DNA of 64,000 nt from Prototheca cutis (lineage: Eukaryota > Chlorophyta > Trebouxiophyceae > Chlorellales > Chlorellaceae), in assembly GCA_002897115.2 (NCBI GenBank), contig BCIH01000005.1, positions 101,308 through 165,307 on the forward strand. The letters are read 5' to 3'. The first letter of the stretch is position 1. The number at the start of each line of letters is the position of its first letter. The position numbers and the translations under genes are program-made. Shown here one piece after another: positions 1 through 12,855 of this stretch. Under the pieces are notes generated by a model, which was not told the DNA's origin, searched no databases, and worked only from the letters and a program-made list of their open reading frames with translations.

Positions 1-124
1 GGGGGGGGGGGATGATCTTGTCATGCCATGGACTGCGATGAACAACCACCATGGAGGGTCTGGGAATGTCAAACAGAACTACAGTTCTTTACACCAATCA
101 AAACAAACACTGCCACTGCCAAAC
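1..124. other. Window edge, poly-G run and COX11 intron sequence
   Basis: The window opens with a run of 11 G. This stretch reads as the intron that follows the second visible COX11 exon on the minus strand. I see no exon here that continues COX11 in frame, so the C-terminal exon or exons probably lie beyond position 1. The poly-G at the very edge could also mark a contig end. Confidence 0.5.
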
Positions 125-809
125 CTTGATGCTCCGCTGTGTGGGGACAAAGCGCCATGGCATGCCGTCGGAGACGTCGGCGTTGAATGTCACCGTGAGC
201 GTGCGTGCGGCAGCTGCCTCCTCCACTGCCGGGTCCGGGTTCTCCTCCCGTGCCTTGAGCTTGGCCTCGACAGTCGCGCCCTCCTGCACCGTGCCACCAT
301 AGCCCGTCGTGGCGCAAAACATTCGGTACAGGGGAACGGCGCCGTACGTCGCACCCACCAAGGCTACCACCATGGCCACCTGCAGTGGGCGACGATTTCA
401 GAAGGTAAGACAGATGCTGAGAACATTCTGCACGTCGGCGCACAATGACAGTGGGAGTAGCATCGCCAGGTGCACGGAGATCGAACCACCTCTCTCACCC
501 ACCCAGTCTCCAGCGTGCTAGGGTTGCACCCCACCATCCTTCACACACCCACAACCAAACCAGCCACCCCCCAGCACGCACCAGGTAGGCGGCCTGCTCC
601 TTGGATTTGCCGGCAGATGTCTCATTGGGAGACGCCTGCTTGGAGGAAAACTCCCGCCAGCCCAGCTGTTGCATGCGCAGACTTGGGGATTGCCTGGTGC
701 GCTGCCAGGCCAGTGGAGCACTGCTCCTGGACACGCAGCCTGCCTCGCTGGCAAGGCCCTGCCACAGTCTGCTGCCCAGACCCCACAACCCTTGTCTCAT
801 GGAGTTCAT
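125..809 (-). CDS. COX11: Cytochrome c oxidase assembly protein COX11 (CtaG family), partial
   Basis: COX11 delivers copper to the CuB site of cytochrome oxidase subunit 1 in the mitochondrial inner membrane. Two exons are visible: 809-582, then 379-125, joined across a GTGCGT donor and a CTGCAG acceptor in phase 0. Exon 1 (76 codons) is rich in Arg, Ser and Gln, as expected of a mitochondrial targeting peptide. Exon 2 (85 codons) starts with a hydrophobic segment (VAMVVALVGATYGAVPLY) that would be the single membrane anchor. It continues into the family block PLYRMFCATTGYGGTVQ and the beta-sheet start LTVTFNADVSDGMPWRFVP. The visible part stops at QRSIK, where a GTTTGG donor follows. The copper-binding CFCF motif and the C-terminus are therefore outside the window. 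The start is the first ATG of the open frame. Identity is clear; completeness cannot be judged. Confidence 0.9.
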
Positions 810-1506
810 GGCATAGAGGGTACGCCCTTCAATGGACTCAAGGCCCCTCGAGGTGGGCCCAGCCGACCACCGCCGGGTGCCGGGCTGCCGATGTGTCCAC
901 GCAAACTCTCAGAAGTCCATTGGCGTGGGGTTCCAAAATGCAGTTTCTGGATGTCTGGCACTTTGCAAAATAAAATGCGTAGCGGGGATCCCCATGCAGC
1001 GGTGTCATGGAGAGGCACACCACCGTGATGTTGTCATTGTGTTGCAGGAGCCTTGGTTGGGATCGACAGTGCCGCGACGAGATTTGCACGCCTGAGGCCA
1101 TTCCCATTTACGGGAGGACTGGTTAGAATTCCCAAGAACATGCACGGGTTCCTTTTCGCCATTCAAACTGCATCAGGTGGGTCAGAGGAACGCCATGCGC
1201 GCATGAATACGGGCCGCCAGGGTGGAAGGCTCGCGGTGGAGCTGGGAAGGCCAGCGGGGTGTGAGCCCGCGTCTGCCGATCCTTTCGCGACGTCCAAGGC
1301 CCTGCTTTTCGTTAATTTATGTAGGGTATTCGAAATCATGACATCTACAGGCCACTGAGGGTCTCAGTTTCGCTTGGCAGCAGGGCGGAGCTCCCATCGT
1401 CGAACCGGGCTGCCATTCAAGCGTGGAGGTCCCCAGCGTCACCAGGCAGCATGCCCTGTCCCTTCCAGACGCAGACATACTTCCCCAATCCCCAAGACTT
1501 CCCAGT
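810..1506. other. Divergent upstream region between COX11 and the cyclase gene
   Basis: This 697-base stretch separates two divergent start codons. It should hold both 5' UTRs and both promoters. I see no convincing conserved coding block, RNA gene or repeat. A minus-strand open frame at 838-1107 contains a DNITVV string but has no supporting exons (see rejected items). Confidence 0.45.
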
Positions 1507-4500
1507 ATGACTGAAGTGGCCGGGATGAGGCCGCCTGTGGAGGTCTCGACCCCCACATCGCCTCCCCCGTCCCCGTTCGCCACCGCCCCTAGCGAGCTGG
1601 AGCTCCGGCCGTCGGGGGCGACTTCCCCTCTGGAGGCCACCGCTCCCCAGCAGATCTCGCAGGAAGAAGACTTGGTGAACGAGCCGTCCCTGAACCTGTC
1701 CAAGCAGGGGTTGGTGTCCCCCCCAGAGGGCGGCGGCGTGGGCCTGGTAGCCACCAGCACCCAGCCCACCGCCGCTCCCGCAGCTGAGGCCGACGCAGGT
1801 CCCACGACAGAGGATGCACTGTCGCCCCAGGCTCAGGCACCTGCACCCCCTCATGGCCCACTCAAGGTCAGCCGGGCAGCGTCGCTGCCCCAGCCACGCC
1901 AGTGGCAGCCGGTTGGCAGCGGTGCAGAGGGCGTCAGGCCGGTCCTGACCAGCCCGTCTGCCGTCCCCGGTCCCCAGGGTCCGCCACGCCAGCCGCCTCG
2001 AAGCCCCGCGGGTGCTAAGGCCTGGCAGAACCTGCGCTCGCGAATCCTGCGCCAGGGCAGGCCCGGCGGACCCGAGGTCGGGGCACACGATGGGCGGCGG
2101 CTGGGTGCCGGGCCGCGCGACGACGCCGGGCCCAAGGACGACGGCGGCGGCAACCGCTTCTCCTGGCGCACCATGTCCATCACCAACTGGACGCGGCCGG
2201 CCTTTGGCAGTGCCGGCGCGGCACAGCAGGCTGCAGCGGCCCCGGGCGTCACCGGCGACCAGGCATCTCAGCAGGCCAGCGAGGCGCAGCTCCCAGCCTA
2301 CTACCACAAGGGTGCGCACCTGTTTGAGGGTGTATGGTGGTGGAGTTGTGTGATGTGATGGTGGAAACTGTGGACGGCAGCGAGTGATTATTCCTCCTGC
2401 CCCTTGTGGCCGGCCACCTTTGAAGCACTGCCGGGGACGGGGGCCATGTAGCAAGCCCTCCCCCGCTGAAACTCACCCCCCTGCACATCAACCAATTTTC
2501 TGCGCAGCGCTGTCGACGGCGGGGGAGGAGTCGCCTCGGTCTGGGCGGTCGGCCACGGGCCCCACGACACAGGTGCAGCTGCTGGAGGAGCGTGCGGCTA
2601 TGGCAGCACGGACCATACCGCTGCTGGCCCCCTTTGTCCCCGGCACGCTGCGCCGCCAGCTGAACGACGGCGCGCCCAACCAGCTGCCCACGGTGGCTGG
2701 GGCTCTGGCCGCGGCCGAGGGCTGCTTGGCCATGGAGCTCAGCCGGCGCATGAAGCCCTCGCTGGTGCGCCAGGCCGGTGCCGTCATGATTGCCGACGTG
2801 ACCGGTTTCACCGCGCTGACCGAGCTGCTGAGTCAGCAGGGTAGCGTGGGCCTGGAACTCCTCACGCGCTGTATGAACCGCTACTTCACCCAGGTGCAGG
2901 CTCGGCTGATTGGCGGGGGGTGGCTTGTTTGTCCAAGACTGATGGAACTTGGTATAGGAGCGTCTTCTTCTGCCTGCCATCAACAGCCCCCCACTAAAAG
3001 GCCCCAATAAATCCTCACGTCTGATGCATACACACCAATACACACGCAGGTAATTGACCAGCTGATGCTGTATGGAGGTGACGTGACGCGGTTTGCGGGG
3101 GACTCGATGATTGTGCTGTTCGCGCCGACGGAGGACGAGGCCCGGGCGTCGCTGGACGGCGGGCTCCAGGCCGCGCTCCTGCGTGCGGTTGCCTGCGCGC
3201 ACACGCTGACGCAGCGCTACGGCGCCATGCGGATGCTGCCCAACGGTGACGTCGCCGAGTGCGCCCCGCCGCCGCCGGACGACGGCAAGGGTGGTGGGGT
3301 CGGCGGCGAGGAAGGCGGGGCCGGGTTTGGTGCTGCAGGCGGCGACGACGCGTCTGCCAATGCGGCAGCTGCAGCTGGTGGTCCTGGTTCCGGGTCGCTG
3401 CTGGGCCACGGTGGGCCCGGTGGCGGTGCTCCCGAGCGCCTCCTGTCGCCCGTGGGCTCGTTGTTGGGCAGCGCGGGCCGGCCCGTTGCCGCGACGCTGC
3501 TGGGCGCCGCCGATTCGGTGAGCGTGGCGGTGGAGGGCATCCTGGTGGGCGCGGCGTCCGCCGCCAGCAAGTCGATGGCCCGGCACCGCGAGCGGTCCAG
3601 CGCGCGGGCCGCGGCCGCGGTCGCCGCGCTTTCTCGCCACGCCACGATCGGCGACATGGACAGCGTGTCCTCTGAGGCCACGACCGTAGCCACACGCGAG
3701 GGCTCGGCACTCGGCTCGGCACTCGGCGCGCCGCTGCGCGCGCCCGGCAGCGTCGGCGGCGGCGCTGGGACGCCGGGCATGCGTCTTGGCCACCGTCGCG
3801 ATTCCAGCGGCGATTCGGGCGGGGACGACCGGCCCCAGTCCCCTCCCCCGCCGCCAGGGTCGACCACGGGTGACACCGGCGTCAGTCCCTCGGCACCTTC
3901 TGCTAGCACAGCCGCCGGCGCCGGCGCAGCTGGAGGAGGATCCGGGTCGCACCACCATAACCGCGTGCCCAGTGCGGGCTCGGGCGGTGGCGGACAGGGC
4001 TCGGGCACCTCTGCCGGCTCGGGCAATGGCCCGGCCCAATCATCCGGATCAGCACTGGTGCGCGCGCAGTCGCACCACGGTTCGGCGCCGCAGCTGGGGG
4101 ACGGCTCGGTGCACGGCGGCACCGCGGCGGCTACGGCGGCGGCGCTGGGCGTCGTGCAGTCCTCGGCCCTGTCCGACCCGGGCCTGGACCCGCAGGTCGC
4201 GCAGGAGCGCGCGCTGCAGGAGATGGCGCTAGCGCGCCTGGCCGAGTTTACGGGCCAGCTGAAATCTGTGCGGCCACCGGAGCTGCCGCCCCACCGCGGC
4301 AGTCGGACGACGGCGCTGGGGTCGAGCTCCACATCCTCCCGCGCTCCGCACTGGGGAGGCAGCGGGTCCAGCGGCCGGCCGGCCAGCTCCAGCGCCGACG
4401 CGCGACCGGGGAGTCCACCCGCGCTGCCGTGCGTCGCGGGCAATGCCACGACAGCCGGCGCATTTGGCGGCAGCAGCTCCCTGCCCATCTATGCCAGCGG

Positions 4501-7500
4501 CGACAGGGGCACGGAGCGGTTGGGGTCGCTGGTGCAACCGATGCCTTCGGAGCCAGCTATGGCCCTGGGCAGACCGCGGCTCGAACTGCCCTCCCCGGCG
4601 GCCAGCGCCCCTCCAGGAATGCTGGCTGGAGCTGAAGTGGCTGCAGGGGGGGGTGCTGGCGATTGGCGTTGGGGGGGGGAGCCTCCCTCTTCTTCCTCGT
4701 CGTTCTACCCGCCGGCCTCGGGCGGTGCGGCGCGGCCCGCGCAGCCCACCATCGTGGAAGACGCGCGAAGTGCTTCGGCAACAAGCGAAGCCCTTGTGGG
4801 CGGTGGGCTGCCGGGCACCGCGGCGCGCGTGCCCTCCACGACCTCGTCGGCCGGCTGGGAGGGCGGAGCAGTCGGTGGCGGTGAGTCGAGCGCTGCTGCC
4901 TTCCGCCCTGCCACGCCCCCACTTTCAGCCCTTGGTGATCCGGCGGGAACGCCGCCCCACGTCACGCGCTCCGTGCCCAGCGGCACGGCCAGCGGGCTCA
5001 GCGACACGTCTGGGACCAGAGCAGCGGGGACTGTTGCCGCAGCAGGACAACCGCTGCCGCAGGCACAGACCTCGCGACTGGCCGGCGGGGGGGGTCGTAC
5101 TGTGGCCATCGGGGGCGTCATGCCGGCGGCCCCCGCGAAGCGTGGTTTCGGCCGCCGCACCAGCAGGAACCGTCGGCGTGGCACGCCCACACAGGCGGAC
5201 GTGCCAGGTCCGTTTGCACGTGCCCTGCGCCGGACGCTGCGTGGCATTGGGTCAATACTGTTGTGCCGCCCTCATCGGCCCCACAGCTTTTTGTCGGCGG
5301 CGGCGGGACGGGCGCAGGAGACCCTGCCTTCGGGCTCGTCGCTGGAGGGCATGACCAGCTTGATGCAGCTCTCCGATCACATGGACCCAGTGCGTCCAGG
5401 GTCACTTACGGTCGTCGACGTCCGAGGTGGCGGCGGCGGGGACTCCACGCCGCTGGGTTCAGGGGCCGCCGCGGCGGCGCTGGCGCACCGAGCCTCCGCC
5501 GCAGGCGGCGCGGTGGCGGTTCTTCCGGCCGGAGCTGCGGTCGGCAGTGGCGGCGGTGGGAATAACCCCGCGGCGCAGCAGCAGTCATCACAGCCGCCGC
5601 CCCCGCCGCCGTCTTCAGCCGCCTCGGGCCGCAGCGTGCGACGTCGTGTGTCCAAACGCGTATCGCGCCGCGCCACGGTCGCGACGCTGTCCGCCGACAT
5701 CCAGCAGCGCAGCAAGACGACGGCCGGACGGTCCGTGGCGCCCTCGGCAAGTTCGAGCGACCGCATCGTCCTCTCCATGAAGGTGCTTCTTTTCTGCGAA
5801 GCTTTGTTTTGGTAGGGGCTGCGTGCATGTTTGGGTTTGTGAGTTTCCCACAAACATAAGTGATCCCCCCTCAACCCCGACTACTATAATAGATGCTGAT
5901 CTCGGCGGGGACGGTGTGCCTGTTTGACGTGGGCGGCGGGCTGGAGCCCGGGGAGGAGGAGGGCGGCCTTGCCCCACGCTGGGACTTTTTCATGGGTGAT
6001 GCGCCGCACGCGAGGTCGGCCCCCGGCCGCTCGCGCCAGCCCATCGCACAGCTGGCGGCGATCGAAAAGCACGCGCGGTCGGGGGGCACGGTGCTGAGCG
6101 AGGAGGCTGCCGCGCTGCTGCGTGGTCGAGCGTCGCTGGAGCGCGTCGACGCCGGGACGCACCGTCTGGTGGAGCCGGGGGCGCTCGCGCTCGCGGCCAT
6201 GGACCTGGGGGATGCGTCCAACGACGCCAGCGTCCACCGTCGCCGCGGCGGTGCTGGTGGCAGGGCTGCTGCTGCCGCAGCAGCGTCGAACAACGCGGCG
6301 ATGCCCATGGCATCGGCGTCGAGCGCCGACGCGCGGGCGTCGCTTGTCGCCATCACGGCCAGCGCCGACGCGGCGCAGCTGGCGTCGCTGCCCCCATCCA
6401 AGCGCGTCCGGGCGCTGCAAGTCCTGCGCATGCACGTGCCGCAAAACGTGCGCCAGCGGGTCGAGGCGGGGCACATTGATTACATTAACGAGACGCGACT
6501 CTGCACCGTGCTGTTCCTGGGATTTCCATCCCTGTCACAGCCCCGCGGCGACAGCGGAGGAGAGCCGGACGAGGGGGGTGCTGCTGGTGGCGCTGCTGCT
6601 CCCGACCGTGCATCTGTAGGTGTCACGGGGGGCACCACGCCGTCGAGAACAATCTCGGCCTCGGAAAGCTTCCAGGAAGACGGCGGCTCGGTGCACGGCG
6701 GGAACACGGCGGGAGCCGCAGTCACAGGGACGGCCACGCCGCCACCCATGGACGCACCAGCGCCGCGGTCCGAGTCGTCGACGTCGCTGGCACCACCGCC
6801 GCCGACGGCTGTTTCTTCGCGAGGGGCCACACCGTCGCCGTTGCCACGGGCGGGCACGCCCCCGCTGCCTGCTGTTGTACCGCCGGCCCGGGGCGACTCG
6901 GGGTCAGGGCGCCTGCGGGCGTCTCCCTCGCCGTCTCCCCCCCCTCCGCCGCCACGATCGAATGCTGGGGCCGACGACGCTGACGGTGACATCGCCACCA
7001 GTGCGCAAGCAGCAGCAAACGGCGGCAACCAGGGCATGACAGCGCTGCCGGCAGCCCTCGCAGCACAGAGCTCGGCCCTCAGCGGCGGCTCGCTGCCGCA
7101 CACGGCGTCTCTGGTGGCGCTGAGCGAGGCGGAGGAAGTCGCGAGCGTGCAGCGCGTCATGGAGGTGCTCCAGCGCCGCATGCGACAGTACGACGGGTGC
7201 CTGCTGCAGATGCGGTGCGATGAAAAGGGCTTCCTGGCCATCTGCGCATTTGGCCTGCCGGGCAACAGCCACGAGGACCGCGCTGTGCGTGGTGTCCAAG
7301 CCGCAGTTTCCATTTGCCAGGGCCTGGAGCGCCGCGGCGTGCGGGCGTGCATCGGCGTGACGTCTGGACAGCTGTTCTCCACGCTGGTGGGATCCCGGCG
7401 TCGGGCCGAGTACACGCTGTTTGGTGACAGCATCAACCTGTCGGCACGGCTGATGTGCAAGGCCCGTGATGGCATGGGCAAGATCCTGGTGGACCGGCCG

Positions 7501-10500
7501 ACCTACGTCCAGGCACGGCTGCGTCTCGGGTTTAAGGAACTGGAGCCCCTCCGCGTCAAGGGCCGCTCCGACCCTGTCAATGTGTTTACGCCCCTGGCAG
7601 TCCTGCCGCCCGAAGAGGCGGCCGCCGCTGCTACGGTGGTCAGGGGACCCCCGGGCAGTTTCACAGACCAGATGGCTTCGCTGACCAGTCGGGGCTCGCT
7701 CCCACCGGGGGCGTTGGCGTTGGCTGGCCAGCCATCGGCCGACTCCTCCGCGGCCAGCGCTGCTGCTGTGATGGGCAGCAGTGACGCCCTGGGCAGCGAT
7801 GGGGGCCCTGGTACTACTACATCGTCATCAGTACCGGGACACCAGGCGCCGTACCGTTCGGCGTCCTCGGGCGCCGCGTCGGCCGCGCTGGTTGCTTCCG
7901 ATCCCAGCAACAGCTCGGACCTGCTGTTCCCCGGGCCCCGCAGCAGCGGCGTCAATGCCGGTGCCGACGCCCGGCCCCTTGTCGGCCGGCGTCGCGAGAT
8001 GGAGATCATCATGGCCCGGGCTCGGGCACTTGTCTCTGACCACCAAGGCGGCGTCATTCTCGTGGAGGGCGAACACGGCATGGGCAAGACGCGGCTGGCG
8101 GGGGAAGTCGAGACGCGCCTGACGCGCGGCGATGCGGGGGACGTGCTCGTCCTCTCGGGCCGGGCCAGCGTCGAGCACCGCAACTGCGCGCTGTTTGCGT
8201 GGCGCCGCGTGTTTGCCGAACTGTTTGCCCACGACGCTCGCATCGCAGCCTCGGAGTTCGCTGCCGCGGCGGCTGCAGCCGCTGGTGTGGCAGCCGGGGG
8301 CAGGGGCGAGGGAGAGGCGCCTGGGAGTGTGGCCCGCGACGGTAACGATCTCGCGGGCGGCTCGCCTCCTGTCCCTCGTCCACATGTGGAGGAGGAGGAG
8401 GAAGCTCTGGCTGTCGGCGGGGTGCCGGCCTGCATCCCCGAGGAAGAAGGCGAAGACGCGTCGACGACCGCGGCGGCCTCCAGCGCACCAGGCATTGCCG
8501 GCGGGGACGTGGGGGTGAGTGAAGGCGATGCCGCCAATGCTACAGCAGCGGCCAATGTCAGGGGAACAGCAGCAGCAGCCAAGCTTGGCGGTGGCGTGCG
8601 GCAGACGCCGACGGCGGCCACGGCTGAGCTGCCACAGGCCATGGCGTCATTTGTGTCTTCGGCCGCGCCTGCTTCGGTGGCCGGGGACGTCGTGGCGGCG
8701 GCCGACGTGCTGGGCGGGCGCGCTCTGCAGCCTTCGGCGCCGTCTCCACTGGCGCTGTGTCTCGCCAAGGCGGTGCCGCGATACGCGCAGTGGCGCGGGG
8801 CGCTGGCCGACGTGCTGGGCATGCCGCGCGACGCGCTGCCAGCCGCGCTGCCCCCCGATTGGGCCGACGAGCTGACCAGCGATGGCAGCGGGCGGTACGG
8901 CTGGCGTGATGGCGATGTCGATCCCTGGCACCACCACGCCGCCAGCGACGGCGAAGCCGACTTGGGTAACGCGGATGGCATTGGCGGTCGCGATGCAGCG
9001 ACGTTTTCGCTGGCACACAAGTCGGAGGTGCCGGTGCGATACGCGCAGCGAAATGCCTCCCGGGTCCGGAGACAGCCGGGTGGTGGCGGGCATGGCAACA
9101 TGCCTGGGGCACCGTCGTATGCTCAGGTCGTGGCCGGTCTTGTCGGACCCGCACCGCCCCGGGAAAAGTCGACCAGCGGCCGCGAGGCTGCTCGGCAGGC
9201 GCTGGCTGACCGGTTTGCCGCACGAGGCGAACCCACGGCGCTGGCCGCGTTGCGTGAAGGCCTGGCCGTCAGCGTGGGCACCGGTCCTTCTGCCCGGGGC
9301 GATGCAATCATCACGGACGCCGAGTCGCCGCCGGCTGGGTTTGACCCCGGGCGCGGCAGTGCGGGCGGGGGCACGGGCAGCGACGACGACAGCGTCGACG
9401 TTCCTGGCCTGCAGTCGGACGGCAGCGATGCCGGGGGCGGGCTGGGAGGCATGGGCGGCGGTGCGGGGGGCGGGACGTTTGGGGGCGACGCAGCGGCGCG
9501 GGCGGCGGGGACCGCCGCCGCTTCTTCCAGTCGTCAGGGCGGCGCGATGGTGCCGCACCACAAGACGCGCCAGCTCCAGTTCCTGATGGTGGACCTGCTC
9601 CGCGAGGCAGCGCGGGCCTTTGGCCCCGTGGTCGTCCAGATCGAGGACGTGCACTACTTTGACACAGCGAGCTGGGTGCTGTTTTGGCTTGCCAGCCGTG
9701 AGCTGGCACGCAGCGTGCTGTTCATCGCGACGTACCGCCCGGGGTTCACGGCCGAGTCGCACAACCTGCACCGCCGCGACCGCAAGGCGGTGCTGACCCA
9801 CAAGGTCAAGGAAGCCTACGGCCGTCTGCTCCGCGAGAGCACCACGGTGCACCTGTCCCTCGCCCCGCTGGGGCCCGCAGAGACGCGCGAGTTTGTGGCG
9901 CACGCCCTCCCCGGGATCCGTGTGCCCGACCACGTCGTGGGCATGCTATGGGAGAAATCCAGTGGGCACCCGGCGTTCCTGGAGCAGTTTGTCGTGTTTC
10001 TGCAGTACTACAGCCGCCTGGCGGCCGCCGCGATCGCCTCGGGGGACGTGCCGTCCGCGGGCGTGCCCACCACCATGCAGCTCATCGCGCGCGGCATGGA
10101 GTTCATCCGGAATACCGTGGGAATCCACTCCATCATCCAGGACCGCGTTGACCGCCTGCCCCCCGAGCACGCGCTGTTGCTCAAGGTGGCCTCGGTCGGT
10201 GGCCTCACCATCTACGTCGACCTCCTCCAGGTTGGTTTGGTCGGTGGGATGTTGTTGCCGGGTGGTCGAGCGAGGAAAGAGTTTAGTTGAGGGGTTCAGT
10301 ATCAGTTTGGTGCCACTGAGATGCGCATGCATAACGCCAATGCCCCCAAATCCCCCCCCAAAAACGGTGCAGGCGGCGCATCCCGAGTCGCCGAGCCTGG
10401 AGCGAGTGCTGGCAGGGCTGGACTACCTGCAGTCGCAGCGGTTTGTGGCACAAGACCCCGCGGACGACAATCTGTGGCGGTTCAGCCAGGTTCTGGCTCG

Positions 10501-11973
10501 TGATGTGGTGTTTGACATGATTCCCATCACTCAACGCCGCGAGTGGCATGGGCGCCTGGCTGCGGCCATGGAGCGCCTGGCGCCTGAACTGAACCTCCCG
10601 GCTTCCACGATAGCGTACCACTGGCTGGAGTCGTGCGTGGGGCTGGAGGTGGCGCACTGGCCGCGGGCGCTCAAGGCCATCCAGTTTTGGGAACGGGCGG
10701 CCGTGGACGCGGTGGACTCGGGCATGCCGGCGGAGGCTCTGACCCTGCTCCAGCGTGCACCCGAGGTGGCCGACACCCTGGAACGCTACTTTTCCACGCA
10801 CGTGCACAGCATGTGGATGCTGGGTGGTGCCGCGGCAGCAGGCGCGGGCACGGGGGGGATCGGACCCCGGCTCCCGCGCGGCTTCCCCGTCGTGCCCCGC
10901 GCGCGGCGCGTGCACTGGGAGCGCTGCATGGCTGCGATGGGCTTTGGCGCGGGCGTGACGCGCGAGTCGACCACACAAGCCATGATCCATTGTCTGCGTG
11001 GCTTGGCCCTTGCGCGCGTGCCCATGCCCTGGGACGCAGAGTACCTGGCGCAGACAAAGTGGCGCCGGCGGCTGGCCGTCGACTGGCGACCACGGTCGCG
11101 CCTGCTCCAGGCGTGCTTGGGCTACAACCCGGAACCCATCCAGGACATCTTTGCCCGACGGATTGGCATTTTGGAGCGTGAGTCGCTGTTTCTCATGCGG
11201 CCCGAACCCGTCCCGGCCAGTCCAGGGGGAGAGGGGGTGCCCCCGGTCGGCCTGATGACCAGGATCCAGGTGCACGAGGACGACGAGGACGACGAGGACG
11301 ACGAGGGGGAGGATGACGACGACGTCAACGACGATGATGCGGCCAGTGAGGCGAGCGCATCGACATCCCGGTCTCGACACAGCAGTTCAAGCAGCTCGTC
11401 CCTGTCGGCATCCGAGGTGGGTCTGGGTGCGTGCCGCCCCCGCCGGCGCCGGCGACGACTGGCAGGCGAAGCCCTGGAAAGGATTGGACGTCTGCGAGCC
11501 CGTCGCCACCACCACCACTCGGCGGTGGAACTGAGTCTGTGGGAGGAAATCCTCTACATCCTGGACATGCTCTGCACAGCTCTGCTGGTTGGCCGTCCGC
11601 TCGACCACGAGGGGCTCAAGTACCTCCTCTGGGTCTGCCGCAACTACCAGGTGGGTTTGGGTTTCTTTTGGGAGGGTCTGTTTTTCCCTAGGGGTGTGTG
11701 TGGTTTGGGGATCCGGGGAGGGGAGGCATTCCTTGCACTAATATTGACGATCGAGAGTGGTGCCATCCCAGTGCTCCCATCCACCAAACCTTGCCATCAT
11801 CGATGCCACCCGTCACTCCCTCACAGGGCGAGCACAAGATGCGCCGTAGCCGACGACTCCATCACATCGTGGCTGATGCTAAGACGGGACTCAGCACGGC
11901 AGAGGCCGAGGAACGCAGGGCCCTCGATGTGGCGCCGCTGCTGGGTCTGTCAGAGCACATGCCCATTGCCTAA
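1507..11973 (+). CDS. Giant soluble-adenylyl-cyclase-like protein (two class III cyclase domains plus AAA-type ATPase)
   Basis: This is a class III nucleotidyl cyclase of the soluble (ADCY10) type, predicted to make cAMP in the cytosol. Exons 1507-2311, 2508-2893, 3050-5782, 5893-10230, 10373-11650 and 11827-11973 join in phase to 3,228 residues. C1 begins near residue 359 (GAVMIADVTGFTALTE) and has GGDVTRFAGDSMIVLF near 406, which supplies the two metal-binding Asp. C2 carries DEKGFLAICAFGLPG near 1750 and AEYTLFGDSINLSARLM near 1814, including the Lys expected for adenine recognition. A P-loop (GEHGMGKT) lies near 2034 and a Walker-B-like VVVQIEDVHYFD near 2554. A sAC-type helical C-terminal region and an Asp/Glu run near 11280 follow. 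Very long Gly/Ala/Ser/Pro segments interrupt C1, C2 and the ATPase. In animals and bacteria this family senses bicarbonate or pH; that role is only inferred here. The open frame before 1507 uses no ATG. Confidence 0.88.
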
Positions 11974-11988
11974 GGCGGAGTCTGGGTT

Positions 11989-12007
11989 GGGGGGGGGGGG
12001 GGGGGGG
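11989..12007. repeat. Poly-G homopolymer (19 G)
   Basis: An uninterrupted run of G just downstream of the cyclase stop codon. Its length is likely to be imprecise in the assembly. Confidence 0.9.
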
Positions 12008-12855
12008 TGTTGCCAAAGCCGGCGCCCCACCCCTGGTGACGCAACAACACCCCTCTCTCCGCCCACACACTCGCACCAGTTCACACCCAGGACCACGACT
12101 GGAAGACATCGCCTGACCAATCAGACCGCCACCCTCTACAGCTTTTTCTCATCTGCCCCAATCCTGATCCTCCCCGCATTACGACACGTGTGCCCGTTGT
12201 CATTCCCCTCCCTGAGCCCCATCAAACTGCTTAGTTGTTGATCGTGAGGGAGGATGTTCCAGCGTGGCGGTTGGTTGTCGGGTCGAGTCGCTCCCGCTTC
12301 TGTCCAGCCCGAGCGCCGGCGAGGCAGCCCTTGCATTCCAGGGTTGACCCCTGTTGACTCTGGCTGCACTGGGGGGCCTTTTCAAAACCTTTTTCCTTCA
12401 AGAAAGCCGTGCCCATTCCTTACGCTCTTAGCCAAAGACGCGGCGGTCACCGCCACCTTGCTGCGGCGGCCGGCCATTTCCCCCAGCGCAGTTTTCGAGA
12501 CCTGTTAGACTCGCTGGAACTTGCTGGCCTGGCCTGGCTCAGCACACCACCCGAGCATTTGCATCCGTCCCTGGGGATGTAGTAGTAGTGAGTCCTACCC
12601 ACCCCACCCACCCACCTGAAGATCCACCAGAACCTAAACCATTGTATTTCCCTGTGCATGCGCTAGTTGCCCCTTTCTGCACCTTTTTCCCTTTGCATCG
12701 TGGCAAGAAATGGCGCGAGCTGGAGCTGGCACCCTCTTGCGACAGCTTCCCTTCCCTGCCACCCCCTTGATCAAAGCCTTTGGTGGTCTGCAGCGGCATG
12801 CACGCACACGACCTTGCTCGGTGTAACTTGTACCACACCATGGTTGGGACAATAT

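Noticed and set aside
838..1107. Minus-strand open frame with a DNITVV string resembling a PP2C phosphatase C-terminus
   Set aside because: Only six residues match. The expected RGS before DNI is absent, and no further PP2C exons are found upstream on that strand, where the cyclase gene lies.
2249..4039. Minus-strand open frame of 596 codons opposite the cyclase gene
   Set aside because: The composition is Arg/Ala-rich and repetitive, as expected from an antisense frame of GC-rich coding sequence. The plus-strand frame is supported by the cyclase motifs and by splice phases.
7503..9101. Minus-strand open frame of 532 codons within the cyclase exon
   Set aside because: It is a Ser/Ala/Pro-rich shadow frame. 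The opposite frame encodes the conserved C2 and ATPase motifs.
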